DNA of 64,000 bases from Cyanobacteria bacterium SIG29. Its GTDB lineage: Bacteria; Cyanobacteriota; Vampirovibrionia; Gastranaerophilales; Gastranaerophilaceae. Shown in pieces: positions 40,233 to 50,658 of the stretch. The position numbers and the translations under genes were made by a program. Location of the stretch: assembly GCA_015152515.1 (NCBI GenBank), contig SUTV01000004.1:62001-126000 (forward strand), given 5' to 3'. The notes below the pieces were generated by a model, which was given only the letters and a program-made list of their open reading frames with translations, did no database searches and was not told where the DNA came from. Each line of letters opens with the position of its first letter. Within the stretch, counting starts at the first letter, position 1.

Positions 40233-41969
40233 ATGAAATCACTGCTTATTTTTCCTCCGTTTTATTCACAGTTTAGTATCAGTTGCGGTATTCCTCAAAT
40301 TTTAAGCTACCTGAAGGAAAAAAACTATGATGTTAAAGCACTTGATTTAAATATAAAATTTTATAATTATTTATACAACGAAAAAGTCCTTAATAATCTT
40401 TTATTGGAATTATATGAAATCTATAAAAACCAAGATAAATATAATCTTCCTTGCGAATATTACAACAGTTTATATGAATTTTTTAACAAAAAAAAATTAG
40501 TTCGTAAAATTTATAATGCGATTAAAAATATTGATAATATCAAACAAAATTTAAAATCAAAAAAAGAATTCAGCAATATACGCACTCAACAACTTTCATT
40601 AGCAGCAATAACAGATATTCAAAATTTAATAGATTTAATCTTTATAAATAGAAATTCATATGAAATTCGCTATGACTATATAGAAAATATTCCAATTTCA
40701 ACATACAAAAGTTTTCTTAATAAAATTATTGATGACATTCTTAAAGAAAATTACGATTATATTGGGTTTTCTGCAAATGGGGATGTTCAATTTATATCTT
40801 CTATTATCACTGCTAAATTACTAAAAGAAAAAGGTTACAAAGGTAAAATCGGAATTGGCGGCACTAATGTCTTTAACGATTTTAAAGTCATCAAAGAGGA
40901 TAAAACTTTATTTCAAAAATATATAGATATTGCCATGATAGGGCAAGGAGAATATGCCCACGAAGAATATTTTGAGTTTTTAAATGGTAAAAGAGAACTC
41001 AAAGATGTATGCAATATTATTTATCTTGATGATAATGAAAATATTATTGTGAACAAAGAAAAATATCTTTCTGTGAAAGATTATAGTGTTCCTTGTTATG
41101 ATGATTATGATTTAACCGAATATATGCTCCCCGAACCAATTTTGCCGATTAGAGCATCTTATGGATGTTATTGGGGGAAATGTGTATTTTGTCTACAATA
41201 TTATCTTGAAAAACCCTACTTCTTTATCCGCAAGGTTGATGATTTAATTGAAGAAATTAAATACTGTATTAAAACATACAATGCTAATACTTTCTCTTTT
41301 GCAGATTCTTCTCTACCACCCCAATATTTAGATGAATTTGCAACTAAAATTATTAAACAAAAAATCAAAATATACTTCCTTACGCAAAATAGACTTGAAG
41401 CAGATTTTGATAAAACGTTGCTTAAAAAACTATACAAAGCAGGCTTGAGAGTTTGTGCTTGGGGCTTAGAGTCAGCATCACCTAAAATTCTAGAAAAAAT
41501 GAACAAAGGCATTAATATTGATTCTGCTGAAAAAGTTCTTAAAACAGCACATTCTATTGGCATTCAAAACATAGTATATATGATAAAGGGTTTCCCAGGA
41601 GAAACAGATAATGATTTTGATTTGTCATGTAATTTTATTGAGAAAAATAATAAATTTATAAAAAATTTAAGGGTTGCTTATTTTCATCTGCCTATGTTCT
41701 CATATATGTATTCTCATCCAGAAGAATTCGGACTTGATAAAGAACTTATTAAACAAGTAGAAACTAAAGTAAAATACCGTGATGCAATTCCAGGAGATAT
41801 GATTGGATATAAAATTCCAGGTGCACAAGATGAAAAAATAAAAAAAATTGAACATTCTTGTAACAACAAGATAAGTGGAACATTTGAAACACTTTTGTTA
41901 TATTCAAAATACAATACAAATTTCTTAAACAATATAAGTTTTATGATACAATCAATTTGTAAAAAATAA
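40233..41969 (+). CDS. B12-binding-type radical SAM protein, array member 1
   Basis: 578 residues from the second of two tandem ATGs, matching the starts of the paralogues. Residues 1-290 are a Rossmann-like cobalamin-binding-type domain (LLIFPPFYSQ, ISCGIPQILSYLKEKNYDVK, YDYIGFSANGD, GYKGKIGIGG, GQGEYAHEEYFEFLNG), with a helical insert of about 120 residues. The DxHxxG cobalamin ligand motif is absent. The radical SAM core begins at PILPIRASYG with the cluster motif C312-x4-C317-x2-C320 and continues with VCAWGLESASPKILEKMNKG and GFPGET. C-terminal type A (PGDMIGYKI, FETLLLYSKYNTNF). Likely a SAM-dependent modifying enzyme in the cytosol; the substrate is unknown. Confidence 0.85.
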   Translation: MKSLLIFPPFYSQFSISCGIPQILSYLKEKNYDVKALDLNIKFYNYLYNEKVLNNLLLELYEIYKNQDKYNLPCEYYNSLYEFFNKKKLVRKIYNAIKNIDNIKQNLKSKKEFSNIRTQQLSLAAITDIQNLIDLIFINRNSYEIRYDYIENIPISTYKSFLNKIIDDILKENYDYIGFSANGDVQFISSIITAKLLKEKGYKGKIGIGGTNVFNDFKVIKEDKTLFQKYIDIAMIGQGEYAHEEYFEFLNGKRELKDVCNIIYLDDNENIIVNKEKYLSVKDYSVPCYDDYDLTEYMLPEPILPIRASYGCYWGKCVFCLQYYLEKPYFFIRKVDDLIEEIKYCIKTYNANTFSFADSSLPPQYLDEFATKIIKQKIKIYFLTQNRLEADFDKTLLKKLYKAGLRVCAWGLESASPKILEKMNKGINIDSAEKVLKTAHSIGIQNIVYMIKGFPGETDNDFDLSCNFIEKNNKFIKNLRVAYFHLPMFSYMYSHPEEFGLDKELIKQVETKVKYRDAIPGDMIGYKIPGAQDEKIKKIEHSCNNKISGTFETLLLYSKYNTNFLNNISFMIQSICKK

Positions 41970-41978
41970 GGACTAACA

Positions 41979-43724
41979 ATGAAAGCACTGTTTATTTTTC
42001 CACCTTTTTATTCACAACACAGTATCAGTTGCGGTATTCCTCAAATTTTAAGCTATTTAAAAACAAAAAATCATAATGTTAAAGCCCTTGATTTAAATAT
42101 GAAGTTTTTCAATTATTTATATAATGAAAAAGTCCTTAATAACCTTTTATTAGAAGCATATGAAATATACAAAAATCGCAATAAATATAATCTTCCGTCT
42201 AAATATTACAATTTTTTGGAAGCATTTTTCAGCAATAAAAAATTAGTTTATAAAATTCATAAAACGATTAAAAATATTGATAATATTAAACAAGGTTTAA
42301 AATCACAAAAAAAGTTTAATAATTTACGAATACAACAATTTCTATTAAAGGAAGTAAAATACATTCAAATTTTAATAAATTTAATTTTTATGGAAGAATC
42401 ACTTTATAAAGACAAAGAATATTATATTAATGATTCTAAAATTTCAACATATAAAAATTTCCTTAATTTAATTCTTGATGACATTCTTAAAGAAAATTAT
42501 GATTATATAGGGTTTTCCACTAGCGGAGATACTCAATTTTTATCTTCTCTTATTGCAGCTAAATTATTAAAAGAAAAAGGTTATAAAGGGAAAATCGGAC
42601 TTGGTGGTTCTGATATCTTTAGAAAATTAAAAATTATTAAAGAGGATAAATTATTATTTAAAAAATATATAGATATCGCAATGCTAGGGCCGGGCGAATA
42701 TGCTCACGAAGAATATTTTGAGTTTTTAAATGGTAAAAGAGAACTCAAAGATGTATGCAACATCATTCACCTTGATAATAATGAAAATATTATTGTAAAT
42801 GAAGAAAAATATCTTCCTATAAATAACTACCATATTCCTTGTTATGATGATTATGATTTTTCAGAATATATACTCCCAGAGCCAATTTTACCGATTAGAG
42901 CATCATATGCTTGTTATTGGGGTAAATGCGTATTCTGTGCATACTATTATAATGATAGAAATGGTTTATTTATTCGTAAAGTCGATGATTTAATCGAAGA
43001 AATTAAAATCTATATTGAAAAATATAATGTAAATACATTCTTATTTGCAGATCATGCACTGCCGCCAAAATATTTAGATGAATTTGCAACTAAAATTCTC
43101 GAACAAAAAATTGAAATATATTTCTTTATGCAAAGCAGACTTGATGATGGTTTTGATAAAACTTTACTAAAAAAACTATACAAAGCTGGATTAAGAATTT
43201 GCGGATGGGGATTAGAATCAGCCTCACAAAAACTCCTAGAAAAAATGAACAAAGGCATTAATATTAATTCTGCTCTAAAAATTCTTAAAACAGCACATTC
43301 TATTGGCATTCAAAACTTCGTATATATGATAAAAGGTTTCCCAGGAGAAACAGATTATGATTTTGAATTATCATATAATTTTATAAAAAAGAATATTAAA
43401 CTCATGAGAAACTTAAGGGTTGCTTATTTCAATCTGGATACAGCCTCATATATGTATTCCCATCCAGAAGAATTCGGAATTAATAAAGAGCTTATAAAAC
43501 AGGCTGAAGCTAAACTCGAATATAATGATTCACTTCGAGGAGATGTAATTGGATATAAACTTTCAAGAACACAAGAAGAAAAAATAAACGAAATTGAAAA
43601 ACGTTGTAATGAATATAATAAAATGCCAATTGGAACACTTGAATCAATCTTGTTATATTCAAAATATAATACGAATTTCTTAAACAATATAAAATTTATG
43701 ATACAATCAATTTGTAAAAATTAA
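41979..43724 (+). CDS. B12-binding-type radical SAM protein, array member 2
   Basis: 581 residues. Same order as member 1, starting 9 bases after it with AAGGACTAACA before the ATG. Cluster motif CYWGKCVFC at 312-320, preceded by ASYA instead of the ASYG of all others. The residues just after the motif (AYYYNDRNGLFIRK) differ from member 1 (LQYYLEKPYFFIRK) and probably line the substrate pocket. It has C-terminal type A (GDVIGYKLS, ESILLYSKYNTNF). It carries GPGEYAHEE where the others have GQGEYAHEE. Overall it is among the more diverged members. Confidence 0.85.
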   Translation: MKALFIFPPFYSQHSISCGIPQILSYLKTKNHNVKALDLNMKFFNYLYNEKVLNNLLLEAYEIYKNRNKYNLPSKYYNFLEAFFSNKKLVYKIHKTIKNIDNIKQGLKSQKKFNNLRIQQFLLKEVKYIQILINLIFMEESLYKDKEYYINDSKISTYKNFLNLILDDILKENYDYIGFSTSGDTQFLSSLIAAKLLKEKGYKGKIGLGGSDIFRKLKIIKEDKLLFKKYIDIAMLGPGEYAHEEYFEFLNGKRELKDVCNIIHLDNNENIIVNEEKYLPINNYHIPCYDDYDFSEYILPEPILPIRASYACYWGKCVFCAYYYNDRNGLFIRKVDDLIEEIKIYIEKYNVNTFLFADHALPPKYLDEFATKILEQKIEIYFFMQSRLDDGFDKTLLKKLYKAGLRICGWGLESASQKLLEKMNKGININSALKILKTAHSIGIQNFVYMIKGFPGETDYDFELSYNFIKKNIKLMRNLRVAYFNLDTASYMYSHPEEFGINKELIKQAEAKLEYNDSLRGDVIGYKLSRTQEEKINEIEKRCNEYNKMPIGTLESILLYSKYNTNFLNNIKFMIQSICKN

Positions 43725-43733
43725 GGACTAATG

Positions 43734-45443
43734 ATGAAAGCACTGTTTATTTTTCCACCGCTTTATTCACAGTTTAGTATCAGTTGCGGTATTCCTCAAA
43801 TTTTAAGCTATTTGAAAACAAAAAATTATGATGTTAAAGCTCTTGATTTAAACATAAAATTTTATAATTATTTATACAATGAAAAAGTCCTAAATAATCT
43901 TTTATTAGAATTATATGAAATCTATAAAAATAAAAATAAATACAATCTTCCTGTTAAATATTACAACCGCTTAGATGAATTTTTTAACAATAAAAAATTG
44001 GTTCATAAAGTTCATAATGAAATTAAAAATATTGATAATATCAAACAGAGTTTAAAATCAAAAAAAAGATTTATAGATTTATTTAAGAAAGAAAACAATA
44101 TAGTAACTGCAATTGCAGACATTCAAAAATTATTAGATTTTATTTCTAAGGATGAAACACCTTATGAAGATAGAAAATATTTTATTAATGAGTCTACAAT
44201 TTCAACATATAAAAGTTTTCTTAATCTGGTTATTGATGACATTCTAAAAGAAAATTACGATTATATAGGCTTTTCAGCGAATGGAGATTCTCAATTTATA
44301 TCTTCTCTTATCACAGCAAAATTATTAAAAGAAAAAGGTTATAAAGGTAAAATTGGGCTTGGCGGTACTAATGTATTTAATGATTTAAAAGTCATTAAAG
44401 AAGATAAATCATTATTCCAAAAATATGTTGATATTGTTATCGTAGGTCAAGGAGAATACGCTCACGAAGAATATTTTGAGTTTTTAAACGGCAAAAGAGA
44501 ACTCAAAGATGTATGCAATATTATTTATCTTGATGATAACGACTGTATTATTGCAAGCAAAGAAAAATATCTTTCTGTAAAAGATTATTGTATTCCTTGT
44601 TTTGATGATTATGATTTAACCGAATATATGCTCCCAGAACCAATCTTTCCGATTAGAGCATCTTATGGATGTTATTGGGGAAAATGTGTATTTTGCACAT
44701 ACTATTATAATGATAAAAACGGCTTCTTTATTCGTAAAGTTGATGATTTAATTGAAGAAATTAAATTCTATATTGAAAAATATAATGTAGATACATTTAT
44801 ATTTGCAGATGCTTCACTGCCACCTAAATATTTAGATGAATTTGCGACGAAACTTATAGAACAAAAAATTAAAATCTACTTCTTTATGCAAAATAGACTT
44901 GAAGCTGCTTTTGATGAAACATTACTGAAAAAACTATACAAAGCCGGATTAAGAGTTTGCGGATGGGGCTTAGAATCAGCTTCACCTAAAATCTTAGAAA
45001 AAATGAACAAAGGTATTAATATTGATTCTGCTCAAAAAATTCTTGAAACAGCGCACTCTGTAGGCATTTTTAACAGAGTAAATTGGATATATAATTTCCC
45101 AAGTGAAACGATTGATGATTTTAATTTGACATATGATTTTATCAAAAAAAATATTAAATTCATTGATAACCACGCTGTAAACTGTTTTGTGCTTCCAACA
45201 TTTTCATATATGTATTCTCATCCAGAGGAATTTGGATTTGAGAAAAATTTTTTCAAACAAATAGCGTCCAATCATAAAGACTCTGACTGCCTAAAAGCAG
45301 AGTGGCTAGGTATTCCAACTAAAACAGAAGTGCAAGACAAAGTTTTTGAAATTCGACGCTTAATTATGCAAGAAAAGAAATTAATAACTACAAATAGTGA
45401 ATTACTAACTATATTATCGAAATATGGTTTATATGAAAAATAA
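43734..45443 (+). CDS. B12-binding-type radical SAM protein, array member 3
   Basis: 569 residues. The N-terminal half matches member 1 closely (LYSQFSISCGIPQILSYLKT). Cluster motif CYWGKCVFC near 313, followed by TYYYNDKNGFFIRK. The segment after GLESASPKILEKMNKGINID switches to the type B tail: NWIYNFPSETIDDFNLTYDF, then CLKAEWLGIPTKTEVQDKVF and SELLTILSKYG. The AEWLGIP motif with a nearby cysteine (SDCL) is unique to type B. It ends the first transcription segment: 89 bp with a fresh promoter follow. Confidence 0.85.
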   Translation: MKALFIFPPLYSQFSISCGIPQILSYLKTKNYDVKALDLNIKFYNYLYNEKVLNNLLLELYEIYKNKNKYNLPVKYYNRLDEFFNNKKLVHKVHNEIKNIDNIKQSLKSKKRFIDLFKKENNIVTAIADIQKLLDFISKDETPYEDRKYFINESTISTYKSFLNLVIDDILKENYDYIGFSANGDSQFISSLITAKLLKEKGYKGKIGLGGTNVFNDLKVIKEDKSLFQKYVDIVIVGQGEYAHEEYFEFLNGKRELKDVCNIIYLDDNDCIIASKEKYLSVKDYCIPCFDDYDLTEYMLPEPIFPIRASYGCYWGKCVFCTYYYNDKNGFFIRKVDDLIEEIKFYIEKYNVDTFIFADASLPPKYLDEFATKLIEQKIKIYFFMQNRLEAAFDETLLKKLYKAGLRVCGWGLESASPKILEKMNKGINIDSAQKILETAHSVGIFNRVNWIYNFPSETIDDFNLTYDFIKKNIKFIDNHAVNCFVLPTFSYMYSHPEEFGFEKNFFKQIASNHKDSDCLKAEWLGIPTKTEVQDKVFEIRRLIMQEKKLITTNSELLTILSKYGLYEK

Positions 45444-45481
45444 TGAAAAATCCCTGCCGGATTGAAATTTCCTTGATAAAA

Positions 45482-45533
45482 GAAATACGCCTTTATGATA
45501 TAATTAATCCATAAATAATAATAAGGACTAATG
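45482..45533 (+). promoter_or_regulatory. Array promoter P2 (repeat copy 2)
   Basis: GAAATACGCCTTTATGATAT and the following AATTAATCCATAAATAAT reproduce P1, with TATAAT at 45499-45504 in an extended TGATATAAT context and AAGGACTAATG at the end. It would restart transcription for members 4-7. Confidence 0.65.
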
Positions 45534-47243
45534 ATGAAAGCACTGTTTATTTTTCCACCGTTTTATTCACAATATAGTATCAGTTGCGGTATTCCTCAAA
45601 TTTTAAGCTATTTGAAAGCTAAAAATTATGATGTTAAAGTCCTTGATTTAAATATTAAATTTTATAATTATTTATACAACGAAAAAGTCCTTAATAATCT
45701 TTTATTAGAAACATATGAAATTTATAAAAATAAAGATAAATATAATCTTCCTTGCGAATATTACAACCATTTGGAAGAATTTTTTAGCAATAAAAAATTG
45801 GTTTATAAAGTTCATAATGCAATTAAAAATATTGATAATATCAAACAGAGTTTAAAATCAAAAGAAGAATTTAAAAATTTACGCACTCAGCAGTTTTTAT
45901 TAACTGCAATAAAAGACATTCAATTTTTAATAAATTTAATTTTTATGGAAGAATCATTATATAAAGATAGAGAATATTTTATTAATGATTCTGTGATTTC
46001 GACATTTAAAAGTTTCCTTGAGTCACATATAGAAGATATTCTTAAAGAAAATTACGATTATATTGGGTTTTCAGTCAACTGGGATTCTCAATTTATATCT
46101 TCTCTTATCACAGCTAAATTATTAAAAGAAAAAGGTTATAAAGGTAAAATCGGACTCGGCGGTACTGATATCTTTAGAGAGTTGAAAATTATTAAAGAGG
46201 ATAAATCGTTATTTCAAAAATATGTTGATATTGTCATTGTAGGTCAGGGAGAATATGCGCATGAAGAATATTTTGAGTTTTTAAACGGCAAAAGAGAACT
46301 CAAAGATGTAAGCAATATTATTTATCTTGATAAAAATATTATTGTAAACAAAGAAAAATATCTTTCTGTAAAAGACTACTGCATTCCTTGTTATGATGAT
46401 TATGATTTTACAGAATATATGCTTCCCGAGCCAATTTTACCAATCAGAGCATCTTATGGATGTTATTGGGGTAAATGTACATTTTGCTTACAATATTATC
46501 TTGACAAACCCTACTTCTTTATCCGTAAAGTTGATGATTTAATTGAAGAAATCAAATTAAATATCAAAAAATATAATGTGAACACATTCGTATTTTCTGA
46601 TACATCCTTACCACCTGCTTATTTAGATGAATTTGCATCTAAAATTATTAAACAAAAAATTAAAATATATTTTTTAATATCAAACAGACTTGAAAGTGAT
46701 TTTGATAAAACTTTACTTGAAAAACTATACAAAGCAGGATTTAGAGTTTGTTTATGGGGTTTAGAGTCAGCATCACCTAAAATCTTAGAAAAAATGAATA
46801 AAGGAACAAATGTTGATACTGCTCAAAAAATCCTTGAAGTAGCACATTCTGTTGGCATTTTTAATGTAATTGGTTGGATGTATAATTTCCCTGGAGAGAC
46901 AATTGAAGATTTTGATTTGACGTGTAATTTTATCAAGGAAAATATTAAATTTATAAAAACTATATTATATTGTCCATTTCATTTACCTACTTTTTCATAT
47001 ATATATTCCCACCCCGAAGAATTCGGGCTTGATAAAGAACTTATTAATCAGGCAGAAACTAAACTGCAATATAATGATTTAATTCCTGGAGATATGGTTG
47101 GATGTAACCTTTCAAGCATACAAGAAGAAAAAATAGGTGAAATTGAAAAATTTTGTTATGAATATAATAAAATGCCAGTTGGAACATCTGAAACTCTTTT
47201 ATTATATTCAAAATATAATGATATAAAGAACGATAAGGACTAA
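45534..47243 (+). CDS. B12-binding-type radical SAM protein, array member 4
   Basis: 569 residues. Closest to member 1 around the active site (CYWGKCTFCLQYYLDKPYFF) but with an N-domain like members 2 and 3 (MEESLYKDREYFINDSVIST), so it looks like a mosaic. Type A tail (PGDMVGCNLSSIQEEKIGEI, SETLLLYSKYND), truncated at the very end compared with members 1 and 2. It has SVNWDSQFISS where the others read SxNGDSQFISS, a Trp for Gly change next to the domain-one loop. It overlaps or abuts member 5 through TAATGATG. Confidence 0.85.
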   Translation: MKALFIFPPFYSQYSISCGIPQILSYLKAKNYDVKVLDLNIKFYNYLYNEKVLNNLLLETYEIYKNKDKYNLPCEYYNHLEEFFSNKKLVYKVHNAIKNIDNIKQSLKSKEEFKNLRTQQFLLTAIKDIQFLINLIFMEESLYKDREYFINDSVISTFKSFLESHIEDILKENYDYIGFSVNWDSQFISSLITAKLLKEKGYKGKIGLGGTDIFRELKIIKEDKSLFQKYVDIVIVGQGEYAHEEYFEFLNGKRELKDVSNIIYLDKNIIVNKEKYLSVKDYCIPCYDDYDFTEYMLPEPILPIRASYGCYWGKCTFCLQYYLDKPYFFIRKVDDLIEEIKLNIKKYNVNTFVFSDTSLPPAYLDEFASKIIKQKIKIYFLISNRLESDFDKTLLEKLYKAGFRVCLWGLESASPKILEKMNKGTNVDTAQKILEVAHSVGIFNVIGWMYNFPGETIEDFDLTCNFIKENIKFIKTILYCPFHLPTFSYIYSHPEEFGLDKELINQAETKLQYNDLIPGDMVGCNLSSIQEEKIGEIEKFCYEYNKMPVGTSETLLLYSKYNDIKNDKD

Positions 47244-47245
47244 TG

Positions 47246-48952
47246 ATGAAAGCACTGTTTATTTTTCCTCCGTTTTATTCACAGTTTAGTATCAGTTGCG
47301 GTATTCCTCAAATTTTAAGCTTTTTGAAAGCAAAAAATTATGATGTTAAAGCCCTTGATTTAAATATAAAATTTTTCAATTATCTATACAATGAAAAAGT
47401 TCTGAATAATCTCTTATTTGAATTATATGAAATCTATAAAAATAAAGATAAATATAATCTTCCTATTGAATATTACAACCGTTTGGAAGAATTTTTCAGT
47501 AATAAAAAATTGGTTTATAAAATTCACAATACAATTAAAAATATTGATAATATCAAACAGAGTTTAAAATCTTTAAAAGAATTTATGGTTTTTTTCAAGA
47601 AAGAAAATAATATAGTAACTGAAATTGAGGATATTCAAAAGTTATCGAATTTTATTTTTAGAGATGAAACACCCTACGAGGATAGAAAATATTTAATTAA
47701 TGAGTCTACAATTTCAACATATAAAAGTTTTCTTAAACCATTTATTGATGACATTCTTAAAGAAAATTACGATTATATCGGTTTTTCAGTAAACGGAGAT
47801 TCTCAATTTATATCTTCTATAATCACAGCTAAATTACTAAAAGAAAAAGGATATAAAGGTAAAATAGGGCTTGGCGGTACTAGTATCTTTAAAGATTTAA
47901 AAGTTATTAAAGAAGACAAATCTTTATTTCAAAAATATATTGATATTGCAATAGTAGGACAAGGAGAATATGCTCACGAAGAATATTTTGAGTTTTTAAA
48001 TGGCAAAAGAGAACTTAAAGATGTATGCAACATTATTTATCTTGATAAAAATATTGTTGTAAACGAAAAAAAATATCTTTCTGTAAAAGATTATTGTATT
48101 CCTTGCTATGATGATTATGATTTTTCTGAATATATGCGCCCAGAGCCAGTATTGCCGATTAGAGCATCATATGGTTGTTATTGGGGGAAATGTACATTTT
48201 GTGCACTTTATTACAACGAAAGAAACTACTTCTTTATCCGCAAAGTCGATGATTTAATTGAAGAAATCAAATTAAATATCAAAAAATATAATGTGAATAC
48301 ATTTTACTTCGTTGACTCAGCATTGCCACCAAAATATTTAGATGAATTTGCGACTAAAATTATCGAACAAAAAATTAAAATATATTTCTTGATGCAAGGT
48401 AGATTTGAAGAAGATTTTGACAAACCTTTACTTGAAAAATTGCATAAAGCAGGATTGATTTTCTGTTTTTGGGGTTTAGAGTCAGCGTCACCTAGAATTT
48501 TAGAAAAAATAAAAAAAGGCATTAATGTTGATACTGCTCAAAAAATTCTTGAAACAGCGCACTCTGTTGGGATTCTTAACGGAATTTATTGGATGTATAA
48601 TTTCCCAGAAGAAACAATTGATGATTTTAATTTAACATATGATTTTGTTAAACGAAATGTTAAGTTTGCAGAAAACCATTCTTCAAACCGCTTTATGCTT
48701 ACGACTTTTTCATATATGTATTCTCACCCTGAAGAATTCGGACTTGATGAAAAACTTATTAAACAAGCTGAAAACAATCACAAAGACTGTGACTGTTTAT
48801 ATGCAGAGTGGCTAGGCATTCCAATTAAACCAGAAATACAAGATAAAGTTTTTGAAATTCAACGTTTAATTATGCAAAAAAATAAAATAATAGCTACCGG
48901 CAGTGAACTTCTAACTACATTAATAAAATACAATAAAAATGAGGACAAATAA
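47246..48952 (+). CDS. B12-binding-type radical SAM protein, array member 5
   Basis: 568 residues. Cluster motif CYWGKCTFCALYYNERNYFF. Radical SAM barrel strands contain YFLMQGRFEEDFDKPLLEKL and IFCFWGLESASPRILEKIKK; the latter loses the usual EKMNKG (EKIKKG here). Type B tail (CLYAEWLGIPIKPEIQDKVF). Its stop overlaps the start of member 6 by one base (TAATG), so translation is probably coupled. Confidence 0.85.
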   Translation: MKALFIFPPFYSQFSISCGIPQILSFLKAKNYDVKALDLNIKFFNYLYNEKVLNNLLFELYEIYKNKDKYNLPIEYYNRLEEFFSNKKLVYKIHNTIKNIDNIKQSLKSLKEFMVFFKKENNIVTEIEDIQKLSNFIFRDETPYEDRKYLINESTISTYKSFLKPFIDDILKENYDYIGFSVNGDSQFISSIITAKLLKEKGYKGKIGLGGTSIFKDLKVIKEDKSLFQKYIDIAIVGQGEYAHEEYFEFLNGKRELKDVCNIIYLDKNIVVNEKKYLSVKDYCIPCYDDYDFSEYMRPEPVLPIRASYGCYWGKCTFCALYYNERNYFFIRKVDDLIEEIKLNIKKYNVNTFYFVDSALPPKYLDEFATKIIEQKIKIYFLMQGRFEEDFDKPLLEKLHKAGLIFCFWGLESASPRILEKIKKGINVDTAQKILETAHSVGILNGIYWMYNFPEETIDDFNLTYDFVKRNVKFAENHSSNRFMLTTFSYMYSHPEEFGLDEKLIKQAENNHKDCDCLYAEWLGIPIKPEIQDKVFEIQRLIMQKNKIIATGSELLTTLIKYNKNEDK

Positions 48953-50658
48953 TGAAAGCACTGTTTATTTTTCCTCCGTTTTATTCACAATTTAATATAA
49001 ATACAGGCATTCCTCAGATTATAAGCTTTTTAAAAGCAAAAAATTATGATGTTAAAGCGCTTGATTTAAATATAAAATTTTTCAATTATTTATACAATGA
49101 AAAAGTCCTAAATAATCTCTTATTAGAAACATATGAAATTTATAAAAATAAAGATAAATATAATCTTCCTTGCGAATATTACAAACTTTTGGAAGAATTT
49201 TTCGGTAATAAAAAATTAGTTTATAAAGTTCATAATGCAATTAAAAATATTGATAATATCAAACAAAGTTTAAAATCAAAAAAAGGTTTTATAGAACTTT
49301 TTAAAAATGAAAATAATATAATCACTGAAATTACAGATATTCAAAAATTATCAGATTTTATCTTTAAAGATTTAACATCATATGAAGATAGAAAATATTT
49401 CATTAATGACTCTGTAATTTCAACATATGAAAGCTTTCTTAAGCTAGTTATTGATGACATTCTTAAAGAAAATTACGATTATATTGGTTTTTCAGTAAAC
49501 GGAGATTCCCAATTTATATCTTCTATTATTACAGCTAAATTACTAAAAGAAAAAGGATATAAAGGTAAAATTGGGCTAGGTGGCATTAATATTTTTAAAG
49601 ATTTAAAAATCATCAAAGAAGATAAATCGTTATTCCAAAAATATATTGATGTTGTTATTGTAGGGCAAGGCGAATATGCTCACGAGGAATACTTTGAGTA
49701 TTTAAATGGAGAAAGGGAACTCAAAGAAGTATGCAACATTATTTATCTTAATGAAAATATTTTTGTGAACAAAGAAAAATATCTTTCTGTAAATGATTAT
49801 TCTATTCCTTGTTATGATGATTATGATTTTACAGAATATATGCTCCCAGAACCAATCTTTCCGATTAGAGCATCTTATGGATGTTATTGGGGGAAATGCA
49901 CATTCTGTGCACATTATTATAACAACAAAAAACACTTCTTTATTCGAAAAGTTGATGATTTAATTGAAGAAATTAAATTCTATATTAAAACATATAATGT
50001 TAATACGCTCTGCTTCGTTGACTCAGCATTGCCACCTAAATATTTGGATGAATTTGCGACTAAAATTATCGAACAAAAAATTAAAATATATTTTATGATG
50101 CAAAACAGATTTGAAGATGATTTTGATGAAGTATTACTCAAAAAACTGCATAAAGCTGGATTAATCCATTGTTTCTGGGGGTTAGAGTCAGCGTCACCTA
50201 AAATTTTAGAAAAAATGAATAAAGGCATTAATATTAATACTGCTCAAAAAATTCTTGAAACAGCACACTCTGTTGGGATTCTTAACGGGATTTATTGGAT
50301 GTATAATTTCCCAGAAGAAACAATTGATGATTTTAATTTGACTTATAATTTCATTAAAAAAAATATTGAATATATAGATAATGTTGTTGATAACCGTTTT
50401 ATGCTTCCAACTTTTTCATACATGTATTCAAACCCTAAGGAGTTTGGACTTAATGAAGAAATAATTAAACAAGTAGAAAACAATCACAAAGGTTCTGACT
50501 GTTTAGATGCGGAGTGGTTGGGTATTCCAATGACAACAGAAGCCCAAAATAAAGTTTTTGAAATTCAGCGTTTAATGATGCAAAAAAATAAAATAACAAT
50601 TGCTCGCAGTGAATTGATAACTACATTGGCAAAATACAAAAGAAATGAGGACAAATAA
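48952..50658 (+). CDS. B12-binding-type radical SAM protein, array member 6
   Basis: 568 residues. The N-terminal motif is FNINTGIPQIISFLKAKNYD; here the cysteine seen in SISCGIPQ of members 1-5 and 7 is Thr. Cluster motif CYWGKCTFCAHYYNNKKHFF. Very similar to member 5 from the barrel to the end (HCFWGLESASPKILEKMNKG, ILNGIYWMYNFPEET). Type B tail (CLDAEWLGIPMTTEAQNKVF). Start and stop both overlap neighbours by one base in TAATG. Confidence 0.85.
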   Translation: MKALFIFPPFYSQFNINTGIPQIISFLKAKNYDVKALDLNIKFFNYLYNEKVLNNLLLETYEIYKNKDKYNLPCEYYKLLEEFFGNKKLVYKVHNAIKNIDNIKQSLKSKKGFIELFKNENNIITEITDIQKLSDFIFKDLTSYEDRKYFINDSVISTYESFLKLVIDDILKENYDYIGFSVNGDSQFISSIITAKLLKEKGYKGKIGLGGINIFKDLKIIKEDKSLFQKYIDVVIVGQGEYAHEEYFEYLNGERELKEVCNIIYLNENIFVNKEKYLSVNDYSIPCYDDYDFTEYMLPEPIFPIRASYGCYWGKCTFCAHYYNNKKHFFIRKVDDLIEEIKFYIKTYNVNTLCFVDSALPPKYLDEFATKIIEQKIKIYFMMQNRFEDDFDEVLLKKLHKAGLIHCFWGLESASPKILEKMNKGININTAQKILETAHSVGILNGIYWMYNFPEETIDDFNLTYNFIKKNIEYIDNVVDNRFMLPTFSYMYSNPKEFGLNEEIIKQVENNHKGSDCLDAEWLGIPMTTEAQNKVFEIQRLMMQKNKITIARSELITTLAKYKRNEDK